DNA of 64,000 bases from CBDDGJ01 sp965227805 (GCA_965227805.1 CBDDGJ010000003.1:1302001-1366000); one strand, 5' to 3'. Numbered from the stretch's first letter, positions 43,881 through 52,654 are shown. Numbers and translations are program-made. The notes: generated from the sequence alone by a model not told the origin.

Positions 43881-44477
43881 TCAAAGCGTGGTAAGCCCGG
43901 CATCTATAAGTTTTTCAAGACGTGCGGAAAAAACCTTGTGCACGGCCTGATAGCGCGTTTTACCGAAAATGCCCGTGAGGGTAGGGCGTGAAACAGCAAA
44001 ATAATTAAGTGCCCCTAAGAGTTGATATATAAAAGCCAAAGCCTCAACATCGGAAATATTCGCTCCTTGCGGTGTGGCTTTTACCATATCAATCAGTGTG
44101 TCTAAAAAAGTGGCGAGATACCAGTTTTCTGCGGTTTGGGCGCGCTCATTATTATCTAGTAATTCGCGCATAATAAGCCGCGTGCGGGCATTTGCCGTAA
44201 GTGCATCTTCGCTAAGCTGTAATAAATAAGTTTTCAACACAAGAACAGGGTCGCTATTTTGCGTGGCGATGGCTTGCTGTTTCTGGCGATAGGCATCCGA
44301 AATACGCGCCAGCACCGCGCCATAAATTTTTTCCTTACTCCCGAAATGATGCAGCAAAGCCTGTTTGGTAAGGTTAAGCTCGCCAGCAATGGCCGCAAGG
44401 CTTGTGCCGTAAAAACCACGCGTAGCAAATAGGGTTTCTGCACAATCCAGTAATGTCTCGCGGGTATTTTTTTGCAT
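43881..44477 (-). CDS. TetR-family transcriptional regulator 2
   Basis: 198 residues. TRETLLDCAETLFATRGFYG, then the helix-turn-helix LAAIAGELNLTKQALLHHFG and SKEKIYGAVL is a textbook TetR DNA-binding domain. The C-terminal domain is of the TetR type with NYFAVSRPTLTGIFG. It is divergent from the Rieske oxygenase, and a perfect palindrome (44520-44539) lies between the two, a usual arrangement for a local repressor. Confidence 0.88.
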   Translation of the reverse strand: MQKNTRETLLDCAETLFATRGFYGTSLAAIAGELNLTKQALLHHFGSKEKIYGAVLARISDAYRQKQQAIATQNSDPVLVLKTYLLQLSEDALTANARTRLIMRELLDNNERAQTAENWYLATFLDTLIDMVKATPQGANISDVEALAFIYQLLGALNYFAVSRPTLTGIFGKTRYQAVHKVFSARLEKLIDAGLTTL

Positions 44478-44519
44478 GAGTTATATCGCTTTCTTGACAG
44501 TTTATCTATGATAGGATAA

Positions 44520-44539
44520 AACTTACCAATCGGTAAGTT
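44520..44539. promoter_or_regulatory. Palindromic operator AACTTACC-N4-GGTAAGTT
   Basis: A perfect eight-base inverted repeat with a four-base centre (AATC), in the gap between TetR 2 and the Rieske oxygenase gene. TTGACA at 44494-44499 and an AT-rich -10 region around 44516-44521 suggest the site overlaps a rightward promoter. It differs from the TGACA-N7-TGTCA sites, so two regulators act in this island. Confidence 0.65.
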
Positions 44540-44596
44540 ATCGTGAGCATAGATATAAATATAGTAACATAAAATAAGTGATATGGAATAAGCCAG

Positions 44597-45736
44597 ATGG
44601 ACCATCATACCGCATGTGACTTGATTGATGAATTATTAACCCTAAAAGCTGATGGCGCGCCTTTTTTGGATGAACGCGTGTCGCGTAATCCGGTCGCGCA
44701 TTATGTGAGCGAAACCCGCTTTGCACAGGAAAGGGACCATATTTTTCGCAAATTGCCACTGGCTGCCGCACATAGCAGCGAATTAGCGCGTGCGGGCTCA
44801 TTCTTAACGCGTGATATTGCGGGGCGCTCGGTTCTGCTTACCCGCGATGGGGATGGCAAAGTGCATGCTTTTTTGAATGTCTGCCGCCATCGTGGCACAC
44901 AACTTGTTGAAGCAGAAGCAGGATGCAAGAACCGTTTTTCGTGCCCCTATCATGCCTGGACCTATTCAAATCAGGGCGCGCTTATATCTGCGCCGCATTT
45001 TGGAACAGGTTTTTCCGGTCTTGATAAATCTTCATTGGGGTTAACGCGTTTGCCATGCCGTGTGCTTTTCGGCCTTGTCTGGGTGGGTGTGACGCCCGAT
45101 GCTACTTACGATTTTGATGCATTTTTCAAAGATATTGCAGATGACTTTGCGGCTTTGGAAATGGAAAATATGGTGATCGCACACGAAGATAATGCGCGAC
45201 GCAAGGCGAATTGGAAAATTTTGGTCGAGGGCGGGATTGAGGCATATCATTTCAAAATTGCCCATCGCAATACGATAGGACCTTATTTTGAAGATAATTT
45301 GTCTTCCTATCAGTGTTTGGGCGCGCATTTGCGCTCTATTTTGCCGCGCGCAAGTTTGGCCGAATTAAAGGATATACCGCGCGATAAATGGCGTTTGCGC
45401 GATCATGCCAATGTGCTCTATACGCTTTTTCCGACAACACAATTTCTGGTGCAGCAAGACCATATTGTATGGATTACCCAAACACCGCTTAGTGCTGGCG
45501 AAACACGCTTGCGCCTTGCAACGCTTGTGCCCGAAGCGCGCGCGACGCAAAGCGAATATTGGATGCAGAATCATAAAATTACCATGCAAACCCTTGATGA
45601 GGATTTTTCCATTGGTGAGCGTATTCAGGCCAATTTAGCAAGCGGGGCAAATCGCCATATGCTGTTTGGTCGCTTTGAAGGGGCACTTGATCGGTTTAAT
45701 CAAACCGTTGCGGCTTATTTATCTAGGGGCGCGTGA
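44597..45736 (+). CDS. Rieske non-heme iron oxygenase, alpha subunit
   Basis: 379 residues. The Rieske 2Fe-2S ligands are in NVCRHRGTQLVEAEAGC and FSCPYHAWTYSNQG (CxH...CxxH), and the mononuclear iron site in GGIEAYHFKIAHRNTIGPYF (two His), with a late Asp expected near MQTLDEDFS. Such enzymes insert oxygen into aromatic rings, or demethylate or oxidise quaternary amines. No beta subunit or ferredoxin reductase is adjacent, which favours a homotrimeric monooxygenase/demethylase type. Regulated probably by TetR 2. Confidence 0.88.
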   Translation: MDHHTACDLIDELLTLKADGAPFLDERVSRNPVAHYVSETRFAQERDHIFRKLPLAAAHSSELARAGSFLTRDIAGRSVLLTRDGDGKVHAFLNVCRHRGTQLVEAEAGCKNRFSCPYHAWTYSNQGALISAPHFGTGFSGLDKSSLGLTRLPCRVLFGLVWVGVTPDATYDFDAFFKDIADDFAALEMENMVIAHEDNARRKANWKILVEGGIEAYHFKIAHRNTIGPYFEDNLSSYQCLGAHLRSILPRASLAELKDIPRDKWRLRDHANVLYTLFPTTQFLVQQDHIVWITQTPLSAGETRLRLATLVPEARATQSEYWMQNHKITMQTLDEDFSIGERIQANLASGANRHMLFGRFEGALDRFNQTVAAYLSRGA

Positions 45737-46568
45737 GCAACCAGAGAGCCGCCTGGTGTAACAGCCTGCGATAATTTTCATCTTCATAAAGTGAGGCTAA
45801 ATGCCCGATAGATGAATAAAACACATACCCCTCTTTAATGCGATGATGCCAGATAACAGGGTGATCGCCGCCCATGGATAAATCTCCCTCTATCCAGTCA
45901 TCAGTGCGATAGGTTGTTTCGTCGAGGGTCGCCAATATATGCGCCCGCCCGCGCGGATTATTGGTGAAACTATACCATTCATCACGCAAAGGCCAAATTT
46001 CTGGCAGATGCGCCATAGCCGGATGGGCGCCATCTTCTACAAGCACATGTGCATCTTGAAATTGTGGCGTAAGCGGATGGGCTAAGAATTGCGCCGCAAT
46101 AAGCTCTGCCGGATGCCACGCCCAGTCATATTTGCGTGTGCCGCCTGTGCCGTGAATCCCTAAAAATTTGCCGCCGCTTTCCATATAATCTTTAAGCGCG
46201 GTGCGTTGGTCTTGCGTCAGCACATCACCGGTAACATTATTCCAAATAATTAAATCGAACTGGGCAAGGTCGCGCATATTATGCACGGCGGCATTATCAG
46301 AGATAAATAATCCCCAGTCTTCCTGAACAGCAATATCACGAAATAAATTTTGCGCCGCCGGAATGGCATCAATATGCCGAAAGCCATGCGTTTTTGAAAA
46401 TAAAAACACTTTTTTGCCATCTCCCAAATCGGGAATGGGCGGGGCTTGTGTGTCATAGGTAAATTCCTTGAAAACTTCATGCTGCCATAATGTATAAAAA
46501 ACATTGCCGATAAATAAGATGATGAGACTAAAGATAATCCCTATACCCCAGACGATAATTTTTCGCAT
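45723..46568 (-). CDS. ThuA-domain protein with N-terminal membrane anchor
   Basis: 281 residues. One span (about 5-27), then a ThuA (glutamine-amidotransferase-like) domain: KKVFLFSKTHGFRHIDAIP, FDLIIWNNVTGDVLTQDQR, GGKFLGIHGTGGT and WHHRIKEGYVFYSSIGH. ThuA proteins are implicated in sugar oxidation or glycoside breakdown with GMC or GFO/IDH dehydrogenases, here the next gene upstream (11 bp). A perfect AAGGAGG precedes the ATG. Its end overlaps the Rieske gene by 14 bp. Confidence 0.87.
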   Translation of the reverse strand: MRKIIVWGIGIIFSLIILFIGNVFYTLWQHEVFKEFTYDTQAPPIPDLGDGKKVFLFSKTHGFRHIDAIPAAQNLFRDIAVQEDWGLFISDNAAVHNMRDLAQFDLIIWNNVTGDVLTQDQRTALKDYMESGGKFLGIHGTGGTRKYDWAWHPAELIAAQFLAHPLTPQFQDAHVLVEDGAHPAMAHLPEIWPLRDEWYSFTNNPRGRAHILATLDETTYRTDDWIEGDLSMGGDHPVIWHHRIKEGYVFYSSIGHLASLYEDENYRRLLHQAALWLLTRP

Positions 46569-46579
46569 AGCTCCCTCCT

Positions 46580-48265
46580 TTATAATTTATTTTTGTGCCA
46601 TAAATCGGCAGCATAATTTGCCGCGCGTGCTGTGAAGGCCATATAGGTAAGTGACGGGTTAATATAACCGGTAGAGGCCATGGCAGCCCCATCGGTTACG
46701 AATAAATTGGGGTGGTCATAAGACTGGTTCCAGCCATTAAGCGCGGCAGTGCGCTTATCTTTGCCCATGCGGATGGTGCCCATTTCATGAATGGCATTTG
46801 CGGTTTTGGGCAACTCATCATAGGTGGTAATGAAACTTGCGCCTATGGCGCGTAAAATCCGCTTGGCCTGTTTTTGCATATCCACGCGCTGGCGGCGTTC
46901 ATTTTCGCCCCAGGAAAAGCGAATCCGCACTTGCGGCAAACCGTAATGGTCGGTTTTTTGGGGGTCAAGCGTTACCCGATTATCGGCATTGGGCAAACAT
47001 TCACCAAAGCCTGCCAAGGCAAGAATCCAGGGGCCGGGCTTGCGGAGCATATCTTTATAGGCTTTGCCAATACCGGGTTGATGCATCATTTCTTTCCAGC
47101 GCAGGCGGATCATATTGGTCTGGAAGCCATAGCCGCGAATAAAATCGGCATCAGCATCTTGCCCGTTCAAATTGCGAAACCGTGGAATATAAGTGCCATT
47201 GGGACGAACGCCATAAAAATAGCGGTCTAAATGCTCAAGAATAACCCCTGTGCCGGCAAAGCCGTCTGTGTGATCCATCAAATAACGCCCGACCACACCG
47301 CTTGAATTTGCCAGCCCAGTGGGAAATTGTGCCGTGCGTGAATTAAGCAGAATTTGCGCGCTGGCAATGGTGGAGGCGCACATAAACACCATATCGGCAG
47401 AAAATTTATGCTTTTGTTTGGTGTTTGTATCGATAATATGCACGGTGCGAATATGACCGCTTTCGGGGTCGGCGCTTAGTTTTTCGACCAGACTATCGGG
47501 GCGCAAGGTCATGCGACCGGTTTTTTCAGCAGCAGGCAGCGTTGCACTAAGCGAGCTGAAATAACTGCCCGTTGAGCAACCACGCGGGCAGGCACCGCAA
47601 TAATGGCAGGCCGCGCGATTGCCTAAATCCTCGGTCAGAACAGCGGTGCGCCCAATGGTGAAGGTAAGCTCAGGACAATATTTTGCCAGCCTGCGCTTTA
47701 TCATTTTTTCAGGTGCCATCATCTCCATGGGTTTTTGAAATTCACCATCCGGGAAAGAAGCAAGCCCTTCCTTTTGCCCGCTAATGCCGACAAATTTTTC
47801 GACATAAGAATACCAAGGCGCAATATCTGCATAACGTATCGGCCAATCTGTGCCATGGCCATCCTGGGCATTGGCCTCAAATTCCTGCGGGCCCCAGCGA
47901 TAGGATTGCCGCGCCCACATGAGCGACCGCCCACCGATTGTGCTGCCTCTTATCCAGTCAAAAGGTGTTGCGCCTTCATTGATATAGGGGTTTTCGCGGT
48001 CATTGATAAAATGTTGCCGCGTTGTTTCATCAAAGGCATAGCTTGTGCGTTGCACAGAATAATCGCTTGTATAAAGCGCACGGTCGGGGAGGCCGCCATA
48101 GGTAAGGTTCCAATTTGATGCATGTTCGCCGTGATAATCGACCCCATGTTCATGCGCGCGCCCGCGATCGAGCACTAAAACGCGCAAACCCCGTTCGGTA
48201 AGTTCTTTAGCGGCCCACCCGCCGGTCATACCCGACCCGATAATAATTGCATCATAATGTGTCAT
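46580..48265 (-). CDS. GMC-family FAD dehydrogenase, large subunit (gluconate/sorbitol dehydrogenase-like)
   Basis: 561 residues. N-terminal FAD motif AIIIGSGMTGGWAAKELTER, GSTIGGRSLMWARQS, and C-terminal SYDHPNLFVTDGAAMASTGY and NPSLTYMAFTARAA. The stretch CHYCGACPRGCSTGSYF is typical of large subunits that work with a small Tat-exported subunit 3, encoded by the gene at 48.9-49.5 kb. In the latter His position the sequence has AIHEMGTIRMG. It oxidises a polyol or sugar acid. Its operon is interrupted by relBE. Confidence 0.87.
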   Translation of the reverse strand: MTHYDAIIIGSGMTGGWAAKELTERGLRVLVLDRGRAHEHGVDYHGEHASNWNLTYGGLPDRALYTSDYSVQRTSYAFDETTRQHFINDRENPYINEGATPFDWIRGSTIGGRSLMWARQSYRWGPQEFEANAQDGHGTDWPIRYADIAPWYSYVEKFVGISGQKEGLASFPDGEFQKPMEMMAPEKMIKRRLAKYCPELTFTIGRTAVLTEDLGNRAACHYCGACPRGCSTGSYFSSLSATLPAAEKTGRMTLRPDSLVEKLSADPESGHIRTVHIIDTNTKQKHKFSADMVFMCASTIASAQILLNSRTAQFPTGLANSSGVVGRYLMDHTDGFAGTGVILEHLDRYFYGVRPNGTYIPRFRNLNGQDADADFIRGYGFQTNMIRLRWKEMMHQPGIGKAYKDMLRKPGPWILALAGFGECLPNADNRVTLDPQKTDHYGLPQVRIRFSWGENERRQRVDMQKQAKRILRAIGASFITTYDELPKTANAIHEMGTIRMGKDKRTAALNGWNQSYDHPNLFVTDGAAMASTGYINPSLTYMAFTARAANYAADLWHKNKL

Positions 48266-48286
48266 GAGCTTAACTCCCTTTAGGTT

Positions 48287-48542
48287 TTATCTATAAACCT
48301 CTCTCCTATGTTTCACCTTCACAACCAAAATATAGCTTGTTATCATCCCGTAAACATAAAAGCCTGCAATTTCCAACCCTGAACTTATAAAACCCTGCCT
48401 TGTCACCGCTTAAAGGGGTTAGATGTTCTTTTGGGTTTACGGCCAGCTTTTCATCAATGGCTTTTGTTAATCTTTCTTGAACATCGCGACTTAGTTGATA
48501 AAATTGCTTCTTGGCTTTTTTCTCAAAAATAATTTTATACAT
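48287..48542 (-). pseudogene. relE: RelE-type toxin, C-terminally frameshifted
   Basis: The continuous frame from ATG 48542 gives 78 residues (YKIIFEKKAKKQFYQLSRD, then FYKFRVGNCRLLCLRDD) and ends in KLYFGCEGET at 48306. A shift at the TATAT tract near 48330-48335 into the neighbouring frame reads ILVVKVKHRREVYR and a stop at 48287, the expected RelE C-terminus. The intact family ends with this Arg/Tyr segment, which holds catalytic residues for mRNA cleavage (R81 and Y87 in E. coli). The toxin is thus probably inactive, while its antitoxin is intact. Confidence 0.8.
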
Positions 48543-48552
48543 TCAAAGCCGC

Positions 48553-48798
48553 TCATAAATTAAGGTCTTTTTTCATATCTTCAAAGGGAATCGCATTTTC
48601 ACCGGTTGCTATAAATTCATCATAAGCTCGTTTTGCATCTTCATAATCTTCCAAATCTTCCAGCCTATCGCGCAAGATTTTTTCTAGCCCCTTTTTGATG
48701 TAATAGCTCTTTGAGCGTTCTTCTGCCCGTGCTACGTGCTCGAGCATGTCGCTAAGCTCTTTTGGAATATTGGCAGATATGCTTGTCGTTGCAGACAT
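48553..48798 (-). CDS. relB: RelB/DinJ-like ribbon-helix-helix antitoxin
   Basis: 81 residues from ATG 48798 with a GAGG site. The N-terminal ribbon-helix-helix is TSISANIPKELSDMLEHVAR and ERSKSYYIKKGLEKIL; the C-terminal half is acidic (EDLEDYEDAKRAYDEF, PFEDMKKDL), suiting a toxin-neutralising segment. It lies 10 bp upstream of relE and would autoregulate the pair. The module sits between the two subunit genes of a dehydrogenase. Confidence 0.85.
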   Translation of the reverse strand: MSATTSISANIPKELSDMLEHVARAEERSKSYYIKKGLEKILRDRLEDLEDYEDAKRAYDEFIATGENAIPFEDMKKDLNL

Positions 48799-48904
48799 AT
48801 AAAACCTCATTTAGAAACTAAGTTAATTCCATCAGATAATATCATAAACCAATATTTCTAGCAATTATCATTATTTCTTGCATATTTTGCAAAGAATAAT
48901 GCGA

Positions 48905-49516
48905 TCACATAAATGGCACATAATCCCACTCGCTTTCATCTTCGCCAAGCGGAATATCAGCTTCAAAAAAACCGGGAAACGGGTTAGAGCGCAATACGCG
49001 CGTGCCACCGGTTTCGGACATAAAAAATCCGGTCGCAACAAGCTCTTTTAGGCGGGGAAAGAAAGGGGTATCCATAGCAAAGCTACTGGCAAAACCGATC
49101 TCAATATTTCCTTGCGCTAATTGTTCTTTTTCCAGTTCTTGTAAAATATCTGTGCGCTGCTCTGCTGTGCAGGATAGAAAATCTTTACCATATTGCGTAT
49201 GGCTTGCCGCATCAATATCGTGAAGCCCCTGACGAAATTCGGCGCGCTCTGCCGCTTGCATCCAGTCGCGATAAATCAGGGCAATAAAGTGGTGGACTTT
49301 GGCCTCAATCGCTCCGGGATACGCATCTGCCGGAATAATCGTTTCGCCAATCCATGCAAGCAGCCTTAAGTCTTGTTTTGTAAACACATCTGCCGGCTGA
49401 AATATATAAGGTGTGCGTGTGTTAAAATGTTCAGCATGATCGACAAAACGTGCCAGGGCAGGATGGGCAAAAACCGCACCCGTTGTAAGCAGCGTTAAAA
49501 ATTCACGCCGGAACAT
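48905..49516 (-). CDS. Gluconate 2-dehydrogenase subunit 3-family protein (Tat-exported)
   Basis: 203 residues. The start MFRREFLTLLTTGAVFAHPA is a twin-arginine-like signal. The body has DLRLLAWIGETIIPADAYPGA and AEFRQGLHDIDAASH, features of the small subunit that accompanies GMC large subunits. It ends with EWDYVPFM. The start overlaps the upstream membrane-protein gene by 14 bp. The large subunit is 640 bp downstream, after relBE. Confidence 0.82.
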   Translation of the reverse strand: MFRREFLTLLTTGAVFAHPALARFVDHAEHFNTRTPYIFQPADVFTKQDLRLLAWIGETIIPADAYPGAIEAKVHHFIALIYRDWMQAAERAEFRQGLHDIDAASHTQYGKDFLSCTAEQRTDILQELEKEQLAQGNIEIGFASSFAMDTPFFPRLKELVATGFFMSETGGTRVLRSNPFPGFFEADIPLGEDESEWDYVPFM

Positions 49517-49775
49517 AAGTCTTTTTTCCTTTCGTTAGCTTATGCCACACCCAAAAGCCCAAAGCGGTGATGAGGATAAGCCCGCCGGCTATTTTTTCTG
49601 CACCGATTGCTGAAAAGGCCAGTTTCATAAAAAGCGATAATTCAAATAAACGATAGAGAAAGTCAAATTCGGCCATATGATAAAGGGCGAGCATGGCATC
49701 GGGCACCTGACCATGCATAAGGCTAAGGGCGATGATGATCATCGTGCATAGCATAAACCATTTTAGCTGTCGCAT
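49503..49775 (-). CDS. Small membrane protein, unknown
   Basis: 90 residues with spans at about 5-20 and 60-78 and a lysine-rich end (LTKGKKTYVPA). GGGAGG precedes the ATG. It begins the operon that continues with the subunit 3 gene, relBE, GMC and ThuA. It may anchor the dehydrogenase to the membrane, but I recognise no family. Confidence 0.55.
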   Translation of the reverse strand: MRQLKWFMLCTMIIIALSLMHGQVPDAMLALYHMAEFDFLYRLFELSLFMKLAFSAIGAEKIAGGLILITALGFWVWHKLTKGKKTYVPA

Positions 49776-49881
49776 ATATACCTCCCGAACATATACTATA
49801 ATGATTTATTTGCGTTTGACTAGAGGGCATATTACGCTACAAAATAATGTATCGTTTTGAAAATAAGAAGGAGACAGGCCA

Positions 49882-50262
49882 ATGACGCGCCATAATATTA
49901 TTGCCATGACCATTATAGGTATAAGCCTGTGGTTTGTGGGTGCATTATTTATAAAATATATTCCCCTTTTTGCGGCACCAGATATAAAACTTGCGGCGCT
50001 TTATGCGGTAACGATTCCGTTGGTTTGGGTGTCGATTAGGATGATTGCGATTATCGCGAAATTATCGCCTGAATATTTATGCGCTGGCATAGCTATTGGC
50101 AATGCGGCAGCGATTATAACGGATGGCGTGGCGATGGCATGGGTGCCGGGGCTTTATTCTATGGTGGGTGACTATACGCCTTTGGGCGCGGCGTGGCTGT
50201 TATGGACAGCGGGCTGGTTTTGTCTCTTATCTGTGGTGCTAAGCCGCCAATCTGCACATTAG
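49882..50262 (+). CDS. DUF5367-like four-helix membrane protein
   Basis: 126 residues with four hydrophobic spans (about 5-28, 38-58, 67-90, 98-120). ISLWFVGALFIKYIPLFAAP and DGVAMAWVPGLYSMVG resemble the DUF5367 family of small integral membrane proteins; the match is from memory. The gene is preceded by AAGGAG and followed 6 bp later by the enoyl-CoA hydratase gene. Confidence 0.55.
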   Translation: MTRHNIIAMTIIGISLWFVGALFIKYIPLFAAPDIKLAALYAVTIPLVWVSIRMIAIIAKLSPEYLCAGIAIGNAAAIITDGVAMAWVPGLYSMVGDYTPLGAAWLLWTAGWFCLLSVVLSRQSAH

Positions 50263-50268
50263 GTTTTA

Positions 50269-51033
50269 ATGATGCGCGATGTTGTTTTAACCAAACGATA
50301 CGGGGCGGCATGGGTGATTACACTTAATCGTCCGGAGGTGCGTAATGCGGTTAATCCGCAAACAGCGGCGGCCTTAAAAGCTGCTTTTGAGGCGGGCGAA
50401 GCAGATGATGCGGTGCGTGTGCATATTCTTACCGGTTCGGGTGGGCATTTTTGTGCCGGTGCAGATTTGAAAGCTGTATCGGGCGAAGAGCATTTTACAA
50501 AAACCGCACCCATGGGGCCAAGCTGGCTTGATTTACGCAAACCCTCTATTGCCGCTGTGGAAGGCCATGCAGTTGCGGGTGGGTTGGAGCTTTCTATATT
50601 ATGCGATTTACGCATTGCTGGCGAAAGCGCTATATTTGGTGTGTATTGCCGCCGCTGGGGGGTGCCACTTATTGATGGCGGCACGATCCGTCTGCCGCGT
50701 CTTATTGGGCAATCGCGCGCGCTGGACATGATTTTAACCGGTCGTCCGGTCAGCGCGCAAGAGGCGTTAAGTTTCGGGCTTGCCAATCGCGTAGTTGCCG
50801 ATGGCACAGTTTTGGATGCTGCGCGTGATATGGCAGATATGCTGGCACGTTTTCCGCAAGCATGTATGCGTAATGATCGCGAAAGCGCCTATCGGCAATG
50901 GGATATGTTTGTGCCGGCGGCCTTACAAATGGAGGCGGATATTGGAAAAGCGTCCTTACGGGCAGGGGCGGCAGATGGTGCCGCGCGCTTTGTATCAGGC
51001 AAAGGGCGTGCCGGGGATTTTGGCGATATTTAA
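50269..51033 (+). CDS. Enoyl-CoA hydratase/isomerase (crotonase family)
   Basis: 254 residues. VITLNRPEVRNAVNPQTAAA, the oxyanion-hole segment GGHFCAGADLKAVSGEE, and EGHAVAGGLELSILCDLRIA with WGVPLIDGGTIRLPRLIG place it in the crotonase superfamily. In the second catalytic position, where hydratases have Glu, the sequence reads RWGVPLIDGG, so it may be an isomerase or a hydratase of the short EchA-type. Its stop shares TTAA with the convergent GST. Confidence 0.87.
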   Translation: MMRDVVLTKRYGAAWVITLNRPEVRNAVNPQTAAALKAAFEAGEADDAVRVHILTGSGGHFCAGADLKAVSGEEHFTKTAPMGPSWLDLRKPSIAAVEGHAVAGGLELSILCDLRIAGESAIFGVYCRRWGVPLIDGGTIRLPRLIGQSRALDMILTGRPVSAQEALSFGLANRVVADGTVLDAARDMADMLARFPQACMRNDRESAYRQWDMFVPAALQMEADIGKASLRAGAADGAARFVSGKGRAGDFGDI

Positions 51034-51686
51034 GCCGGCTTCACCGCACCGATTGACGGCCACGCCGTGCGCGAAAGGCAATCTTGCGTTTTGCATCTAC
51101 GCCACCAATCGGATAAATGCGCTAATTGCGTGATTATCTGCGTCCCTTCGGATGTTTGTAACGTGGCGTCAATAATGGCAAACATAAATATATCCGCAAG
51201 GCTAAACATATCACCTGCCAAAAATATTTGGTCTGTCACTGCTGCATCAATAATTTGCGCATGATAGGCGATAACCGGCAGCGCTTCGCTAATCAGCGTT
51301 TCATCTGCCACGCGCCCCATAAGCGGGGCAACCAGACGGGGTAAAATCAGCCGTTCCTCAAATAGGGGAAAAATATAATGATGGGCAACGCTAATCCATT
51401 GCAAAGCACGCGCCTGTGCAAGCGGGGCGCGTGGCTGTAAGCCCGCAGCATTATATGTGCTATCAATATAAGTGGCAATGGCAAGGCTCTCATAGAGTTT
51501 ATGCCCGTCTATATAAGCGACAGGTGCACGTAAAAATGGATGATGCGCGCCCATTTCCTTTGTGCCCGCACCGGTTGGAATAAGCTGCCACGTAATATCT
51601 GCCTGTGTGGCGACGCTTTGTATGATGCGTGTAAAAACCGATATTTCAGGCCCGTAAAGAATAAGCGGTGCGGGTATATCGCTCAT
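51030..51686 (-). CDS. Glutathione S-transferase
   Basis: 218 residues, canonical length. N-terminal thioredoxin domain LILYGPEISVFTRIIQSVAT, FLRAPVAYIDGHKLYESLAI (the glutathione-binding ESxAI motif), and C-terminal FLAGDMFSLADIFMFAIID. It is 4 bp downstream of another GST gene, so the two form an operon. No substrate can be predicted. Confidence 0.87.
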   Translation of the reverse strand: MSDIPAPLILYGPEISVFTRIIQSVATQADITWQLIPTGAGTKEMGAHHPFLRAPVAYIDGHKLYESLAIATYIDSTYNAAGLQPRAPLAQARALQWISVAHHYIFPLFEERLILPRLVAPLMGRVADETLISEALPVIAYHAQIIDAAVTDQIFLAGDMFSLADIFMFAIIDATLQTSEGTQIITQLAHLSDWWRRCKTQDCLSRTAWPSIGAVKPA

Positions 51687-51690
51687 AAAT

Positions 51691-52302
51691 TCAGGTTACG
51701 GATAGTGCTTTTTGAAACGCAGGGCGCGCCTTTATGCGTTCAATATAGGATTTTAGATTCTGCAATTCATCGCCAATGCATCCAAGCCCGTCACTTATAA
51801 ATGTGGCATGGCCGAGCATTGTATCAACAGCAGAAAAATCACCAATAATATAGTCACGCCCTTCAAGCGTTTCATTAAGCGGTGCAATGGCGCGGCGTAA
51901 TAGATTTTGCGCCTGGGTGCGCACAGTTTCATCCTGACGCGCGGGCGGCAATAATAATGTATGCACCACAATCGTATTTACCGGCGGCATCACCATGCCT
52001 TCACAATAATGAAACCATTGTAGATATTCAGGGAAAAGCGGTGAGTCGGTCGCGGGCTTAAGCCCTCCATTTTTATGCCGTTCAAGAATATATTCAGTAA
52101 TAGCGCCCGATTCAAATATGGATATATCGCCATCATCCAAAACCGGAATGCGCCCCAAAGGATGGCGCGCGCGATGCGCGTCTGATTTCAAATCTTTCGG
52201 GTGAAACGCCATTTTATTAAGGTCATAAGGCAAGCCCAATTCTTCTAGTAGCCACAAAATACGCACGGCGCGTGAGTTAGGCGCGAAATGTAATTTTAAC
52301 AT
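51691..52302 (-). CDS. Glutathione S-transferase
   Basis: 203 residues from ATG 52302, which has an AAGGGAG site about nine bases upstream; a further ATG at 52323 would add seven residues. LKLHFAPNSRAVRILWLLEE, HPLGRIPVLDDGDISIFESG (ESGAI motif) and DYIIGDFSAVDTMLGHATF show both GST domains. It leads the two-gene GST operon. Confidence 0.87.
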   Translation of the reverse strand: MLKLHFAPNSRAVRILWLLEELGLPYDLNKMAFHPKDLKSDAHRARHPLGRIPVLDDGDISIFESGAITEYILERHKNGGLKPATDSPLFPEYLQWFHYCEGMVMPPVNTIVVHTLLLPPARQDETVRTQAQNLLRRAIAPLNETLEGRDYIIGDFSAVDTMLGHATFISDGLGCIGDELQNLKSYIERIKARPAFQKALSVT

Positions 52303-52429
52303 AAATATGTCTCCCTTTATCACATATATACCCTACCTTACTCCATTCGCTGCAAGATGCAAATAGCAGGACAAATTTATGCGGTCTTATCGGTGGAATA
52401 TATCGGCCTTAGGCAGCCGGGCGGGTAAG

Positions 52430-52654
52430 TTAATATTTGCGTTTGCCGACAAATGTGCCGTCGCGCTGGGCGGCTTTACGGGCGAGTTTCCGCACGCGGC
52501 GGATAGATTCGGCCTTTTCGCGGGTGCGCTTTTCCGAAGGTTTTTCATAATGCGCCCGCAATTTCATTTCCCGAAATACGCCTTCGCGTTGCAATTTTTT
52601 CTTCAACACCCGATAGGCTTGGTCGACATTATTATCTCTTACGGTTACTTGCAC
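52430..52654 (-). CDS. rpsU: 30S ribosomal protein S21
   Basis: 74 residues: MQVTVRDNNVDQAYRVLKKK, then EGVFREMKLRAHYEKPSEKR, and an Arg/Lys-rich tail to GKRKY. It is the alphaproteobacterial-length S21, a late-assembly protein near the mRNA exit of the small subunit. It is 89 bp downstream of rpoH. Confidence 0.97.
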   Translation of the reverse strand: MQVTVRDNNVDQAYRVLKKKLQREGVFREMKLRAHYEKPSEKRTREKAESIRRVRKLARKAAQRDGTFVGKRKY

